6,542 nucleotides of DNA from DATMFV01 sp964651005 (GCA_964651005.1 CAZYVL010000129.1:1-6542), one strand, 5' to 3'. Counted from the first letter of the stretch, positions 1 through 6,332 are shown. The notes: generated from the letters alone by a model not told the origin. Numbers and translations are program-made.

Positions 1-1
1 G

Positions 2-259
2 AAGGCGGAATACTGGTCGTACCGCGACCGGAAGACCCGCAAACGCAATTTCCGCCGCCTCTGGGTGACGCGCATCAACGCCGCCTGCCGCGCCAACGGC
101 CTCACCTACAGCCGATTTATGGAAGGGCTCGCCGCCACGGGCAGCCAGCTCGACCGCAAGGTTCTGGCCGATCTCGCCGTGACGGACGAAACCGCCTTCG
201 TGGCTCTCGTCAAGAAGGCCGCCGCCGCCCTGGAGGGCAAGAAAAAGGCAGCCGCGTAA
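2..259 (+). CDS. rplT: 50S ribosomal protein L20, C-terminal part (5' end outside window)
   Basis: The visible 85 codons encode the C-terminal part of ribosomal protein L20, which binds 23S rRNA early in assembly of the large subunit. The first residues read KAEYWSYRDRKTRKRNFRRLW, followed by VTRINAACRANGLTYSRF and LDRKVLADLAVTD; these match the conserved L20 signature of a basic helix, the TRINAA segment and the RKVLADLAV motif. The tail is alanine- and lysine-rich and ends KKKAAA. The start codon lies upstream of the window, so the GTG at 65 is an internal valine and not a start. In most bacteria rplT follows infC and rpmI and precedes pheS-pheT; here pheS-pheT do follow, but only after an inserted fucosidase gene. 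Identification is by motif recognition and is firm. Confidence 0.95.
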   Translation, partial: KAEYWSYRDRKTRKRNFRRLWVTRINAACRANGLTYSRFMEGLAATGSQLDRKVLADLAVTDETAFVALVKKAAAALEGKKKAAA

Positions 260-267
260 AATATTTC

Positions 268-293
268 AAACCGAAGGAATCGCCGGTTTTTTT
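268..293 (+). terminator. Weak hairpin with T-run after rplT
   Basis: A six-base-pair stem (AAACCG at 268-273 with CGGTTT at 284-289) overlaps a seven-T run at 287-293, just after the rplT stop. The stem is short and partly A-T, so on its own it would be a weak intrinsic terminator. It lies about 27 bases before a much stronger one. Confidence 0.35.
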
Positions 294-319
294 GGATCGG
301 CAGTTCCCAAAGTTTTTTC

Positions 320-357
320 CGGTCGGCGACTGCTCTTCGCGGTCGCCGACCGTTTTT
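320..357 (+). terminator. Strong rho-independent terminator downstream of rplT
   Basis: CGGTCGGCGAC (320-330) pairs perfectly over 11 bp with GTCGCCGACCG (342-352). Three more pairs, one of them a wobble, can form inside it, leaving a TCTTC loop. Five T residues follow at 353-357. This is a textbook intrinsic terminator for transcripts running off rplT. It separates the ribosomal-protein unit from the fucosidase-pheS-pheT unit unless it is read through or acts as an attenuator. Confidence 0.88.
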
Positions 358-415
358 GCTTTTCGCTATCCGCGCCGGACGGGGGGATGGCATAGTGAAG
401 CCGACCACCGCCCTT

Positions 416-441
416 CCCCAAAATCTCCCCCCAAAATCTCC
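416..441 (+). repeat. 13-bp perfect tandem direct repeat upstream of the fucosidase
   Basis: CCCCAAAATCTCC occurs at 416-428 and again immediately at 429-441 with no mismatch and no spacer. It ends 12 bases before the proposed fucosidase ATG. It may be slippage-generated sequence in the leader or a doubled protein-binding site; nothing else in the sequence decides between these. It carries no ribosome-binding motif. Confidence 0.8.
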
Positions 442-453
442 AATTCGATCCGT

Positions 454-2322
454 ATGTCCAAAGCCTCGAATTCCCGCCACACCGCCACTGCCGCCGTCTT
501 GTTGGGGTGCGCTGCGATCTCCCCGCTCCAGGCGGAGCAAAACCCTCCCCAGACCGGAGTCGCACCGGCTGCCGAGGCCACGGAGACGCCCGAAGAACAC
601 GCCGCGCGGGTCAACTGGTGGCGGGATGCCAAATTCGGGCTCTTCCTGCACTGGGGCCCCGCCAGCATCGCGGGGACCGAACTGAGCTGGTCGCGCCCGG
701 CTCCCAAGCCGCTCGACATTCATAACGACCCCGCAGGCACCGTTTCCGCCCCGGAGTACGACAATCTTTACAAGCAGTTCGACCCGCAGAAGTTCGACGC
801 GAAGCAGTGGGTGAAAATCGCCCAGGACGCCGGGATGCGCTACATGGTGCTCACGACGAAGCACCACGACGGCTTCTCCCTGTTTGCCACGCGGCTCTCG
901 GACTACAACATCACGCAGACGCCTTTCAAACGCGACATCGTGAAGGAACTCGCGGACGCCTGCCACGCCGCCGGGATGCGCTTTGGCGTCTATTATTCGC
1001 AGCGGGACTGGTATCACCCCGACTACGGAATCGGCGATAACCGGAAGTACCTCGACTTCATGAACGGCCAGTTGCGGGAGTTGCTCTCCAACTACGGCAA
1101 GGTCGATATTCTCTGGTTTGATTCCTACGGCACGGGCGATCTGGAGAAATTCTGGCGGATCGGCGAGACCTGGAAGCTCATCAAGAAACTCCAGCCCGAG
1201 GCGCTCGTGAACAACCGCCTGGCGGTCCTGGCCGGATACAACCGGCAGCCGGAACCGTATCGGGGCGATTTCGACACCCCCGAGCAGCGGCTTGGCACCT
1301 TCCAGCTCGGGCGCGATTGGGAATCGTGCATCACGCTGGTCGGGCACCAGTGGTCTTACAAGCCGGGCGGCGAGATGATGAGCTTTGAAAAGGTCGTCAA
1401 CGCCCTGGTCAGCACGGCGACGGGCGGCGGAAACCTGCTCCTGAACGTCGGGCCGATGCCCACGGGAGAGATCGAGCCGCGCCAGGTCGCCCTTCTCAAG
1501 CAAGTGGGTGACTGGGCAAAGAAGCACCGCGTGGCGCTGTACGGGACGCGCGGCGGCCCGTATGTGAACGGGAGGTGGGGCGGCGCGACGCACAAGGGCA
1601 ACACGCTCTATCTCTTTTGCCGGACCTGGGCGCAGGACCGGGTGGCTCTCAACGCGCTGCCCGCCAAGGTGCTCGGCGCGCAGCTTCTGGCTTCCGGCGA
1701 AACCGTGGCATTCGAGCAAACCGACAAAGGGCTGACGATTACGGTCCCCGCCGAAAAGCGGGACGCCTTGTTCACCGTCGTCGCGTTGACGCTCGACCAA
1801 CCGCTTCCCGACGGGCTGGCGCTGGGCGGGATTCATTCCCGGTTCGAAGATGAAGTGACTTACGGAACGATCCTGAGCGCCGAGGCCACGTTTTCGACCA
1901 GCAGCGTCTCTCCCGAAGACGACAAAGCCGCCGATCACCCGCGTCTGTTCTCCGGCCCTCTGGCCTCGTCGGGCTTTGCGTTTTCCACCGACGCCGAAAC
2001 GAATCCGTGGATGAAGGTTGATCTCGGCGCCATCAAAAACGTGACGGGCGTGCGGGTCACCAACGGCCCCTCGTTCCGGCAGAAGGCCGATCTGTTTATC
2101 TCCGTCTCTGCCGATGGCCAGGAGTGGAAGCAGGTCTGGAAGGCCGGGGACTGGGATGCGGTCTGGGATATTCCCGTCACGCAAATCCGCGCTGGAGCGG
2201 AAGTTCCCGGCCTGCCCGTGCGCTACATTCGCTTTGCATTCAAACCGGACCCCAAGTGGCCTTTCAAGAAGGCCCCCAAAACGGCCATCAAACTGCAACG
2301 GGTCGAGGTTTACGGCAAATAG
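454..2322 (+). CDS. Exported GH29 alpha-L-fucosidase with C-terminal F5/8C (CBM32-like) domain
   Basis: A 622-residue glycoside hydrolase of family GH29, predicted to remove alpha-L-fucose from glycans outside the cytoplasm. Residues 1-27 form an export signal: basic K3/R8/H9, a short hydrophobic run, then LLGC at 16-19 (possible lipobox) and PLQA at 25-28 (possible signal peptidase I site). The catalytic barrel spans about 50-365. GH29 hallmarks are KFGLFLHWGP (60-69), TTKHHDGFSLF (134-144), WFD (221-223, D223 the expected nucleophile) and GGGNLLLNVGP (324-334). E277 in TPEQ is a candidate acid/base, less certain because this residue varies in the family. A beta-sandwich region follows (about 370-445), then a discoidin-like domain (about 460-621) with WMKVDLGAIKNVTGVRV, ISVSADGQEW and YIRFAF. 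ATG 454 is chosen because upstream in-frame sequence would run through the terminator; no Shine-Dalgarno motif precedes it. Sampled GC is lower than in pheT (34/60 at 1021-1080 against 41/60 at 3481-3540), a weak hint of separate origin. Confidence 0.93.
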   Translation: MSKASNSRHTATAAVLLGCAAISPLQAEQNPPQTGVAPAAEATETPEEHAARVNWWRDAKFGLFLHWGPASIAGTELSWSRPAPKPLDIHNDPAGTVSAPEYDNLYKQFDPQKFDAKQWVKIAQDAGMRYMVLTTKHHDGFSLFATRLSDYNITQTPFKRDIVKELADACHAAGMRFGVYYSQRDWYHPDYGIGDNRKYLDFMNGQLRELLSNYGKVDILWFDSYGTGDLEKFWRIGETWKLIKKLQPEALVNNRLAVLAGYNRQPEPYRGDFDTPEQRLGTFQLGRDWESCITLVGHQWSYKPGGEMMSFEKVVNALVSTATGGGNLLLNVGPMPTGEIEPRQVALLKQVGDWAKKHRVALYGTRGGPYVNGRWGGATHKGNTLYLFCRTWAQDRVALNALPAKVLGAQLLASGETVAFEQTDKGLTITVPAEKRDALFTVVALTLDQPLPDGLALGGIHSRFEDEVTYGTILSAEATFSTSSVSPEDDKAADHPRLFSGPLASSGFAFSTDAETNPWMKVDLGAIKNVTGVRVTNGPSFRQKADLFISVSADGQEWKQVWKAGDWDAVWDIPVTQIRAGAEVPGLPVRYIRFAFKPDPKWPFKKAPKTAIKLQRVEVYGK

Positions 2323-2333
2323 CCCAATCTGAA

Positions 2334-3347
2334 ATGGACGAACAACTTGAACAATACCGGGCCGAAGCACTCGCCGCCCTGGCGGGTGTGGAGGACGAAG
2401 CCGGGGTCGAAGCCGTGCGGGTCAAATACCTTGGCCGCTCGGGCCGTATCTCCCTTTTGAGCGAAGGGATGAAATCGCTACCCAAGGAAGAGAAGCCGCG
2501 CATCGGCAAACTTCTCAACGAAGTCCGCACGGCGGTCGCCTCTGCGCTCGACGCGCGCAAGGCGGCGCTGGAAGGCGAACGCGATGCCCGGGCACTCGGC
2601 GATGTCGATGTCTCGCTCCCGGGGGGGCGCGCGTTCACCGGATCGGTCCACCCGATCACACAGCTCCTCGACCGGGCGATCCAGATCTTCCGCCAGATGG
2701 GCTTCGCGCTCGCCGACGGCCCCGACATCGAGACGGAGTGGCACTGCTTCGACGCCCTCAACACGCCAGCCGACCACCCGGCGCGCAACGAGCAGGATAC
2801 CTTTTACCTGCCCGATGGCCGGTTGCTGCGGACGCAGACTTCCACCGTGCAGGTCCGCACGATGGAACAGACGCCGCCGCCCGTGCGCATCATCGCGCCC
2901 GGCGGGGTCTACCGCCGTGATGAGGTGGACGCGACGCACCTCGCGCAGTTCACGCAGATCGAGGGGTTATGCGTGGACCGGGGCGTGACGCTCGGCGACC
3001 TGAAGGGGACGATCAACTTTTTCTTCCGCGAGCTGCTCGGGCCGGATGCGCAGGTGCGGATGCGCCCGCACTTCTTCCCGTTCACGGAGCCGAGTTTCGA
3101 GATCGACATCAAGGCCGCCGCGCTCGGGCGGGGCGACCGCTGGCTGGAACTCGCTGGGTGCGGCATGGTGGACCCCGCCGTGTTCGAAGAGATCAACCGC
3201 AAACGGGGCGACCGCGCCTACGACCCGGGCGAATACACCGGGTTCGCCTTCGGCTTCGGCCTCGACCGGCTCGCGATGATCTTGAGCGGCGTCTCCGACA
3301 TCCGCCTTTTCACGGAAAGCGACGTGCGCTTCCTCGCCCAATTCTGA
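2334..3347 (+). CDS. pheS: Phenylalanyl-tRNA synthetase alpha subunit
   Basis: This 337-residue protein is the catalytic subunit of class IIc phenylalanyl-tRNA synthetase, which joins Phe to tRNA-Phe using ATP as an (alpha-beta)2 tetramer with PheT. The N-terminal 90 residues are the charged coiled-coil tRNA-binding arm, including VRVKYLGRSGRIS (28-40). The catalytic core starts near HPITQLLDRAIQIF (106-119, motif 1 region). Motif 2 is GGVYRRDEVDATHLAQFTQIEGL (190-212), with FPFTEPSFEIDI at 248-259 and WLELAGCGMVDP at 270-281. Motif 3 is GFAFGFGLDRLAMI (303-316), ending DIRLF. The Ala of GFAFG (A305) lies in the Phe-binding pocket in this family and is retained. Length is normal. The ATG at 2334 lies 11 bp after the fucosidase stop with no clear Shine-Dalgarno sequence; longer in-frame extensions would run into the fucosidase gene. 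pheT starts 20 bp downstream. Close spacing implies co-transcription with both neighbours. Confidence 0.97.
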   Translation: MDEQLEQYRAEALAALAGVEDEAGVEAVRVKYLGRSGRISLLSEGMKSLPKEEKPRIGKLLNEVRTAVASALDARKAALEGERDARALGDVDVSLPGGRAFTGSVHPITQLLDRAIQIFRQMGFALADGPDIETEWHCFDALNTPADHPARNEQDTFYLPDGRLLRTQTSTVQVRTMEQTPPPVRIIAPGGVYRRDEVDATHLAQFTQIEGLCVDRGVTLGDLKGTINFFFRELLGPDAQVRMRPHFFPFTEPSFEIDIKAAALGRGDRWLELAGCGMVDPAVFEEINRKRGDRAYDPGEYTGFAFGFGLDRLAMILSGVSDIRLFTESDVRFLAQF

Positions 3348-3367
3348 ATCCGTTTTTTGCATCGAAC

Positions 3368-4445
3368 ATGAAAGTTTCCCTGAACTGGCTAAAAGAACTG
3401 GTGGAACTGCCCGCCGACACGGCGGCGCTCTGCGAGCTGTTGACCAAGGCGGGCGTGGAGGTAGAGGGGGTGGAGGAGCGCGGCGCGGCGATCGACAAGG
3501 TGGTGGTCGCGCAGATCCTCGAATCGACCCCGCACCCCAACGCCGACCGGCTGAGCGTCTGCCGCGTGGATGATGGCTCCGGCGAGCCGCGCCAGATCGT
3601 CTGCGGGGCGAAGAACTACAAGGCGGGCGACAAGGTGCCGCTCGCGCTGCCCGGAGCGGTGCTCCCGGGCGATTTCAAGATCAAGGTGGGCAAGCTGCGC
3701 GGCGTGCAGAGCGAGGGGATGCTTTGCAGCGGGAAGGAACTCGGGATCGCCGACGACGCCGACGGGCTGCTGATTCTGCCGCCCGAAGCCCGCCCCGGCA
3801 CGCCGATCGGCGAGCTTTACCCGGCGGAAACGGTGCTCGACGTGGAGATCACCCCGAACCGGCCCGATCTGCTGAGCCACGTCGGCATGGCCCGGGAGAT
3901 CGCGACGCTGCTTGGGAAGCCGCTTGCGCTCCCGCCAGGCGTGCTCGCGGCCAGTGCCGATGCCGACGCCGTTACGGAAACCGCTCCCGCTTCCGCAATC
4001 ACGCTGGAGGCCCCCGCCGCCGCGCCGTTCTACACGGCCCGCCGCATCCGGGGCGTGAAGGTCGGCCCCAGCCCGGACTGGCTGCGCAAAAAGCTGGAAG
4101 CCGCAGGGCTGCGCGCGATCAACAACATCGTGGACGTGACCAACTACGTCATGCTCGAACTCGGGCAGCCGCTCCACGCCTTTGATCTCGCGAAGGTCGG
4201 CAAGGACGACTCCCGGGGGCTTTGCATCCGCTTCGCGCGTGAGGGCGAGAGCTTTCTTGCGCTGGACGGAAAGAGCTACCCGCTCGCATCCAATCATCTC
4301 CTCATCGCCGCGCGCAATGGGAGCGCAGGGAGCGCGCTGGCGCTCGCGGGCGTCATGGGCGGCGAGGAGAGCGGCGTGACGGAGACGACTGCCGACATCC
4401 TGCTGGAGAGCGCATTCTTCACCCCGGCGGGCATTCGCCGCGCCT
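3368..4445 (+). CDS. pheT: Phenylalanyl-tRNA synthetase beta subunit, N-terminal 359 codons, cut by N gap
   Basis: The beginning of PheT, the large non-catalytic subunit that binds and edits tRNA-Phe. It opens MKVSLNWLKELVELP, the usual PheT start. The EMAP II/OB-fold tRNA-binding domain spans about 40-150, with HPNADRLSVCRVD (56-68), QIVCGAKN (76-83), LRGVQSEGMLCS (110-121) and ELGI (124-127). VLDVEITPNRPDLLSHVGMAREIA (156-179) leads to the B3/B4 region, which in characterised enzymes holds the editing site; GLRAINNIVDVTNYVMLELGQPLHAFDL (247-274) and ALAGVMGGEESGV (325-337) are typical. The protein runs in frame to codon 359 plus one base, then meets 100 N. Its last 55 bases reappear exactly after the gap. 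Merging those copies joins it in frame to the downstream part, giving 802 residues, a normal PheT length. The ATG lies 20 bp after the pheS stop and lacks a clear Shine-Dalgarno sequence. Confidence 0.95.
4391..4445 (+). repeat. 55-bp contig-end duplicate, left copy
   Basis: This stretch encodes ADILLESAFFTPAGIRRA of PheT plus one base. It is identical at all 55 positions to 4546-4600 on the far side of the N run and ends directly at the first N. It is read here as one end of an unmerged contig overlap and not as a biological repeat. Confidence 0.93.
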
Positions 4446-4545
4446 NNNNNNNNNNNNNNNNNNNNNNNNNNNNNNNNNNNNNNNNNNNNNNNNNNNNNNN
4501 NNNNNNNNNNNNNNNNNNNNNNNNNNNNNNNNNNNNNNNNNNNNN
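4446..4545. other. 100-N assembly gap inside pheT (probably false)
   Basis: One hundred unresolved bases. Identical 55-base sequences border both sides, which is what results when two contigs that actually overlap are joined with a fixed-length placeholder. No sequence is likely to be missing: removing the Ns and one copy restores a continuous PheT reading frame with the expected family sequence across the join. Confidence 0.95.
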
Positions 4546-4600
4546 GCCGACATCCTGCTGGAGAGCGCATTCTTCACCCCGGCGGGCATTCGCCGCGCCT
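4546..4600 (+). repeat. 55-bp contig-end duplicate, right copy
   Basis: Identical to 4391-4445 and beginning directly after the last N. The two copies are offset by 155 bases, which is not a multiple of three, so the pheT frame changes across the gap as written. If one copy and the Ns are dropped, the codons continue without interruption into SRELGLSSDSSYRFERGVDP. Confidence 0.93.
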
Positions 4601-5931
4601 CGCGGGAACTGGGCCTTTCCAGCGACTCCAGCTACCGCTTCGAACGCGGCGTGGACCCGGCGGGCGTCCTGCGCGCTTCGGCCCGCGCCACCGCGCTGAT
4701 TCTCGAACTCGCGGGCGGCGTGGCCGATCCGGCCCCCTCCGCCGTCGGGAGGCTGCCGGAGCCAAGCCCGAACGTGCCGCTGCGGCTGGAACGCTGCGAA
4801 GCCCTCCTCGGCGTCGCCGTGCCGCCGGAGCGGGTGGACCAGATCCTCACCGGCTTCGGGCTGGAGAAACGCGAGGGGGGGTGGAAAGTCCCCTCCTTCC
4901 GGCCCGACCTGACCCGCGAGATCGACCTGATCGAAGAGATCGCCCGCGTGATCGGCATCGAGGCGGTTCCCGCCCGCGAGCAGGCGCGCTTCGCCAGCCT
5001 CTCGGAAGCGGACCGGCGGCACGACCAGGCGATGCGGGTCCGCACGCGGCTCGCCGGGCGCGGCTACCGCGAGGCCCGCAGCCTTACGTTGCTTTCCGAA
5101 AAGACGCTGGCGCTCTTCCCCGTGGAGCCGGTGCTTCGCGTCCGCAATCCGCTGGGCGAGGACCAGGTGATCCTGCGCCCTTCGCTCCTCCCGGGGTTGT
5201 TGCAGGCGGTGGCACACAATATCCGGGGCGGGACGCGCGACCTGCGGCTTTTCGAAGTGGGCCGCATCTTTCGCGCCGATGTGCGGGAAGAGCGGAGCGC
5301 GCTTGCCCTCGTGCTGACCGGCGCGGCAGTCCCCTCCTCGTGGCGCACGCCCAAGCCGAGGCAGGCTGATTTCTTCGATCTCAAGGGCGATCTGGAGTTC
5401 CTCCTGCGCTCGCTCTGCGGCCGCGAACCGGGGGGGGCCTGTTTCCAGCCAACCTCCCACCCCGCGCTCGCGCTTGCGGTGGAGATCCGGTGCGGCGACA
5501 CGGTGCTCGGCGTGGCCGGGCAGCTCTTCCCGGCGCGCGCCCGGGAGCTTGACGCGGCGGCGCCCGTCCTGGTTGCGGAGCTCGACCTTGGCCTCTTTCC
5601 GGCGGCCCCGGCGGGGAATCGCTTCACGCCGCTGCCGCGCTTCCCGGCGGTGACGCGCGACATCGCCCTGATCGCTCCGCTCGGCCTGCCGCATGGCGCG
5701 GTGGAAGCGGCGCTGCGTGCGGCAGAGGAGCCGCTGCTGGCGGGCGTGGAGCTCTTCGATGTCTTTACCGATCCGACGGGCGAGAAGATCCCTGCGGACC
5801 GGAAATCGCTCGCCTACGCATTGACATACCGCTCCCTTGAGCGGACATTAACCGCAGAGGAGGTCACCCAGGCCCACACCCGGCTGAAAGACCGGCTGAA
5901 GGGGGATTTGGAAGTGAGCTTCCGCGAATGA
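4546..5931 (+). CDS. pheT: Phenylalanyl-tRNA synthetase beta subunit, C-terminal part, after N gap
   Basis: The remainder of PheT, in a different frame from the upstream part only because of the inserted Ns and duplicated contig end. Numbering follows the merged 802-residue protein. SRELGLSSDSSYRFERGVDP (360-379) is the conserved end of the B3/B4 region. The B5 domain covers about 418-485 and ends VPSFRPDLTREIDLIEEIARVIGIEAVP, with the acidic pattern typical of this domain. The catalytic-like core (about 490-690) includes NPLGEDQVILRPSLLPGLL (542-560) and LRLFEVGRIF (575-584). The ferredoxin-fold anticodon-binding domain closes the protein (about 704-802), with LPRFPAVTRDIALI (704-717) and KSLAYALTYRSLERTLTAEEV (761-781). 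The TGA stop is at 5929-5931. The first 18 codons here duplicate those before the gap, so real new sequence begins at 4601. Confidence 0.95.
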   Translation, partial: ADILLESAFFTPAGIRRASRELGLSSDSSYRFERGVDPAGVLRASARATALILELAGGVADPAPSAVGRLPEPSPNVPLRLERCEALLGVAVPPERVDQILTGFGLEKREGGWKVPSFRPDLTREIDLIEEIARVIGIEAVPAREQARFASLSEADRRHDQAMRVRTRLAGRGYREARSLTLLSEKTLALFPVEPVLRVRNPLGEDQVILRPSLLPGLLQAVAHNIRGGTRDLRLFEVGRIFRADVREERSALALVLTGAAVPSSWRTPKPRQADFFDLKGDLEFLLRSLCGREPGGACFQPTSHPALALAVEIRCGDTVLGVAGQLFPARARELDAAAPVLVAELDLGLFPAAPAGNRFTPLPRFPAVTRDIALIAPLGLPHGAVEAALRAAEEPLLAGVELFDVFTDPTGEKIPADRKSLAYALTYRSLERTLTAEEVTQAHTRLKDRLKGDLEVSFRE

Positions 5932-5951
5932 TTTTCTGATCTTTGCAACTT

Positions 5952-5988
5952 TGGAGCCGCGCGGCCCGCAAGGGCAACCCAGGCTCCA
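5952..5988 (+). other. Two-tier hairpin with GCAA tetraloop between pheT and 6S RNA
   Basis: TGGAGCC (5952-5958) pairs with GGCTCCA (5982-5988). Inside it, GCCC (5964-5967) pairs with GGGC (5972-5975) around a GCAA loop of the GNRA class. No T-run follows, so it does not look like an intrinsic terminator. It lies in the 62-base space between the pheT stop and the 6S RNA. It could protect the pheT mRNA 3' end or belong to a longer 6S precursor; the sequence alone does not say. Confidence 0.45.
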
Positions 5989-5993
5989 CCGAT

Positions 5994-6169
5994 TTACCCT
6001 GCGGTGTTCGAGATCCAGGCGGCAACTCCCGGACCGATAGTGTATTCCGTAAGGAAGCCAGTTTTGCGGCGTAATGACATGCCTTCATTGGAAGTCAGCG
6101 CGTCGCATGAGGTTTCCACCGTTTCCTGAGGGGAACGGGAAATGCCCCTTAACGGCACCTGCGGGGTAA
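5994..6169 (+). ncRNA. ssrS: 6S RNA (regulator of housekeeping RNA polymerase)
   Basis: 6S RNA mimics an open promoter and binds the RNA polymerase holoenzyme carrying the housekeeping sigma factor. Sequence hallmarks are CCTGCGGTGTTCG near the 5' end, CCCGGACCGATAGTGTATTCC in the middle and CACCTGCGGGGT near the 3' end, close to known 6S sequences. The fold fits. The closing stem pairs 5994-6004 with 6159-6169 (11 bp, two wobbles). GGCA (6021-6024) pairs with TGCC (6143-6146), and TCCCG (6027-6031) with CGGGA (6136-6140). A large open bubble follows (about 6032-6052 opposite 6118-6135). The apical arm pairs GGAAGCC (6053-6059) with GGTTTCC (6111-6117), GCGGCG (6066-6071) with CGTCGC (6101-6106), and TGAC (6075-6078) with GTCA (6094-6097). 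The length of about 176 nt is in the usual range. Ends are inferred from the closing stem; no convincing promoter was found. Confidence 0.88.
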
Positions 6170-6329
6170 TACCAATTCTTCGAAAGAAGGAGATGCTATG
6201 GCGCCGGGATTTTTGAGCCAGGCAAGGCGGAAGGCGGGGGCGCTATCTCTGATAGCGACCCTGCCTGACAACGCCGCCTGACTCGAAAAGACCAAGCCAG
6301 AGCGTCTCCTTATTGAAAAGATTTGGTAT
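6169..6329. repeat. 161-bp full-length imperfect palindrome (MITE- or REP-like element)
   Basis: Two 79-base arms (6169-6247 and 6251-6329) are inverted copies around a TCT centre (6248-6250). The outer ends are ATACCAA and TTGGTAT. The innermost stem is CGCTATC/GATAGCG, perfect over 7 bp. Between them lie further matched blocks, including AAGGAGA (6187-6193) against TCTCCTT and GAGCCAGGC (6215-6223) against GCCTGACTC with one mismatch. By hand alignment about two-thirds of arm positions match, with one base of slippage each way. No reading frame fits it. Size, terminal inverted repeats and intergenic position resemble non-autonomous palindromic elements; I do not recognise a named family. 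It begins at the last paired base of the 6S RNA. Confidence 0.75.
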
Positions 6330-6332
6330 CAA

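Noticed and set aside
2323..2333. A Phe-leader peptide attenuator or T-box ahead of pheS
   Set aside because: Only 11 bases separate the fucosidase stop from the pheS start, which leaves no room for a leader peptide, T-box or terminator pair.
106..2370. A 754-codon open frame on the - strand covering the whole fucosidase gene
   Set aside because: It is a mirror frame of a GC-rich gene. It runs through the rplT end and the terminator, its translation is arginine-, glycine- and proline-rich with no recognisable domain, and the + strand frame encodes a clear GH29 enzyme.
4391..4600. A genuine tandem duplication or insertion inside pheT
   Set aside because: The repeat boundaries coincide exactly with both edges of the N run, and removing them restores a normal-length essential protein. 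An assembly join explains this better than a real duplication.
4546..4699. Continuation of the upstream pheT frame through the Ns to a stop near 4699
   Set aside because: The residues after the gap in that frame do not resemble PheT, while the frame one step over gives perfect family sequence. The frame change comes from the artefactual gap.
4294..5694. A 466-codon - strand open frame across the N gap
   Set aside because: It reads through 100 unknown bases opposite well-conserved pheT sequence, and its translation is low-complexity.
5821..5851. TTGACA at 5821-5826 as the -35 box of a 6S promoter inside pheT
   Set aside because: No good -10 box follows at 16-18 bp. The best candidate, CATTAA, needs a 19-bp spacer and would start transcription about 140 nt before the 6S RNA. 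The hexamer also lies in conserved coding sequence.
5864..6088. A 74-codon - strand open frame over the pheT end and 6S RNA
   Set aside because: It overlaps the conserved PheT C-terminus and half of a structured RNA, and has no recognisable protein features.
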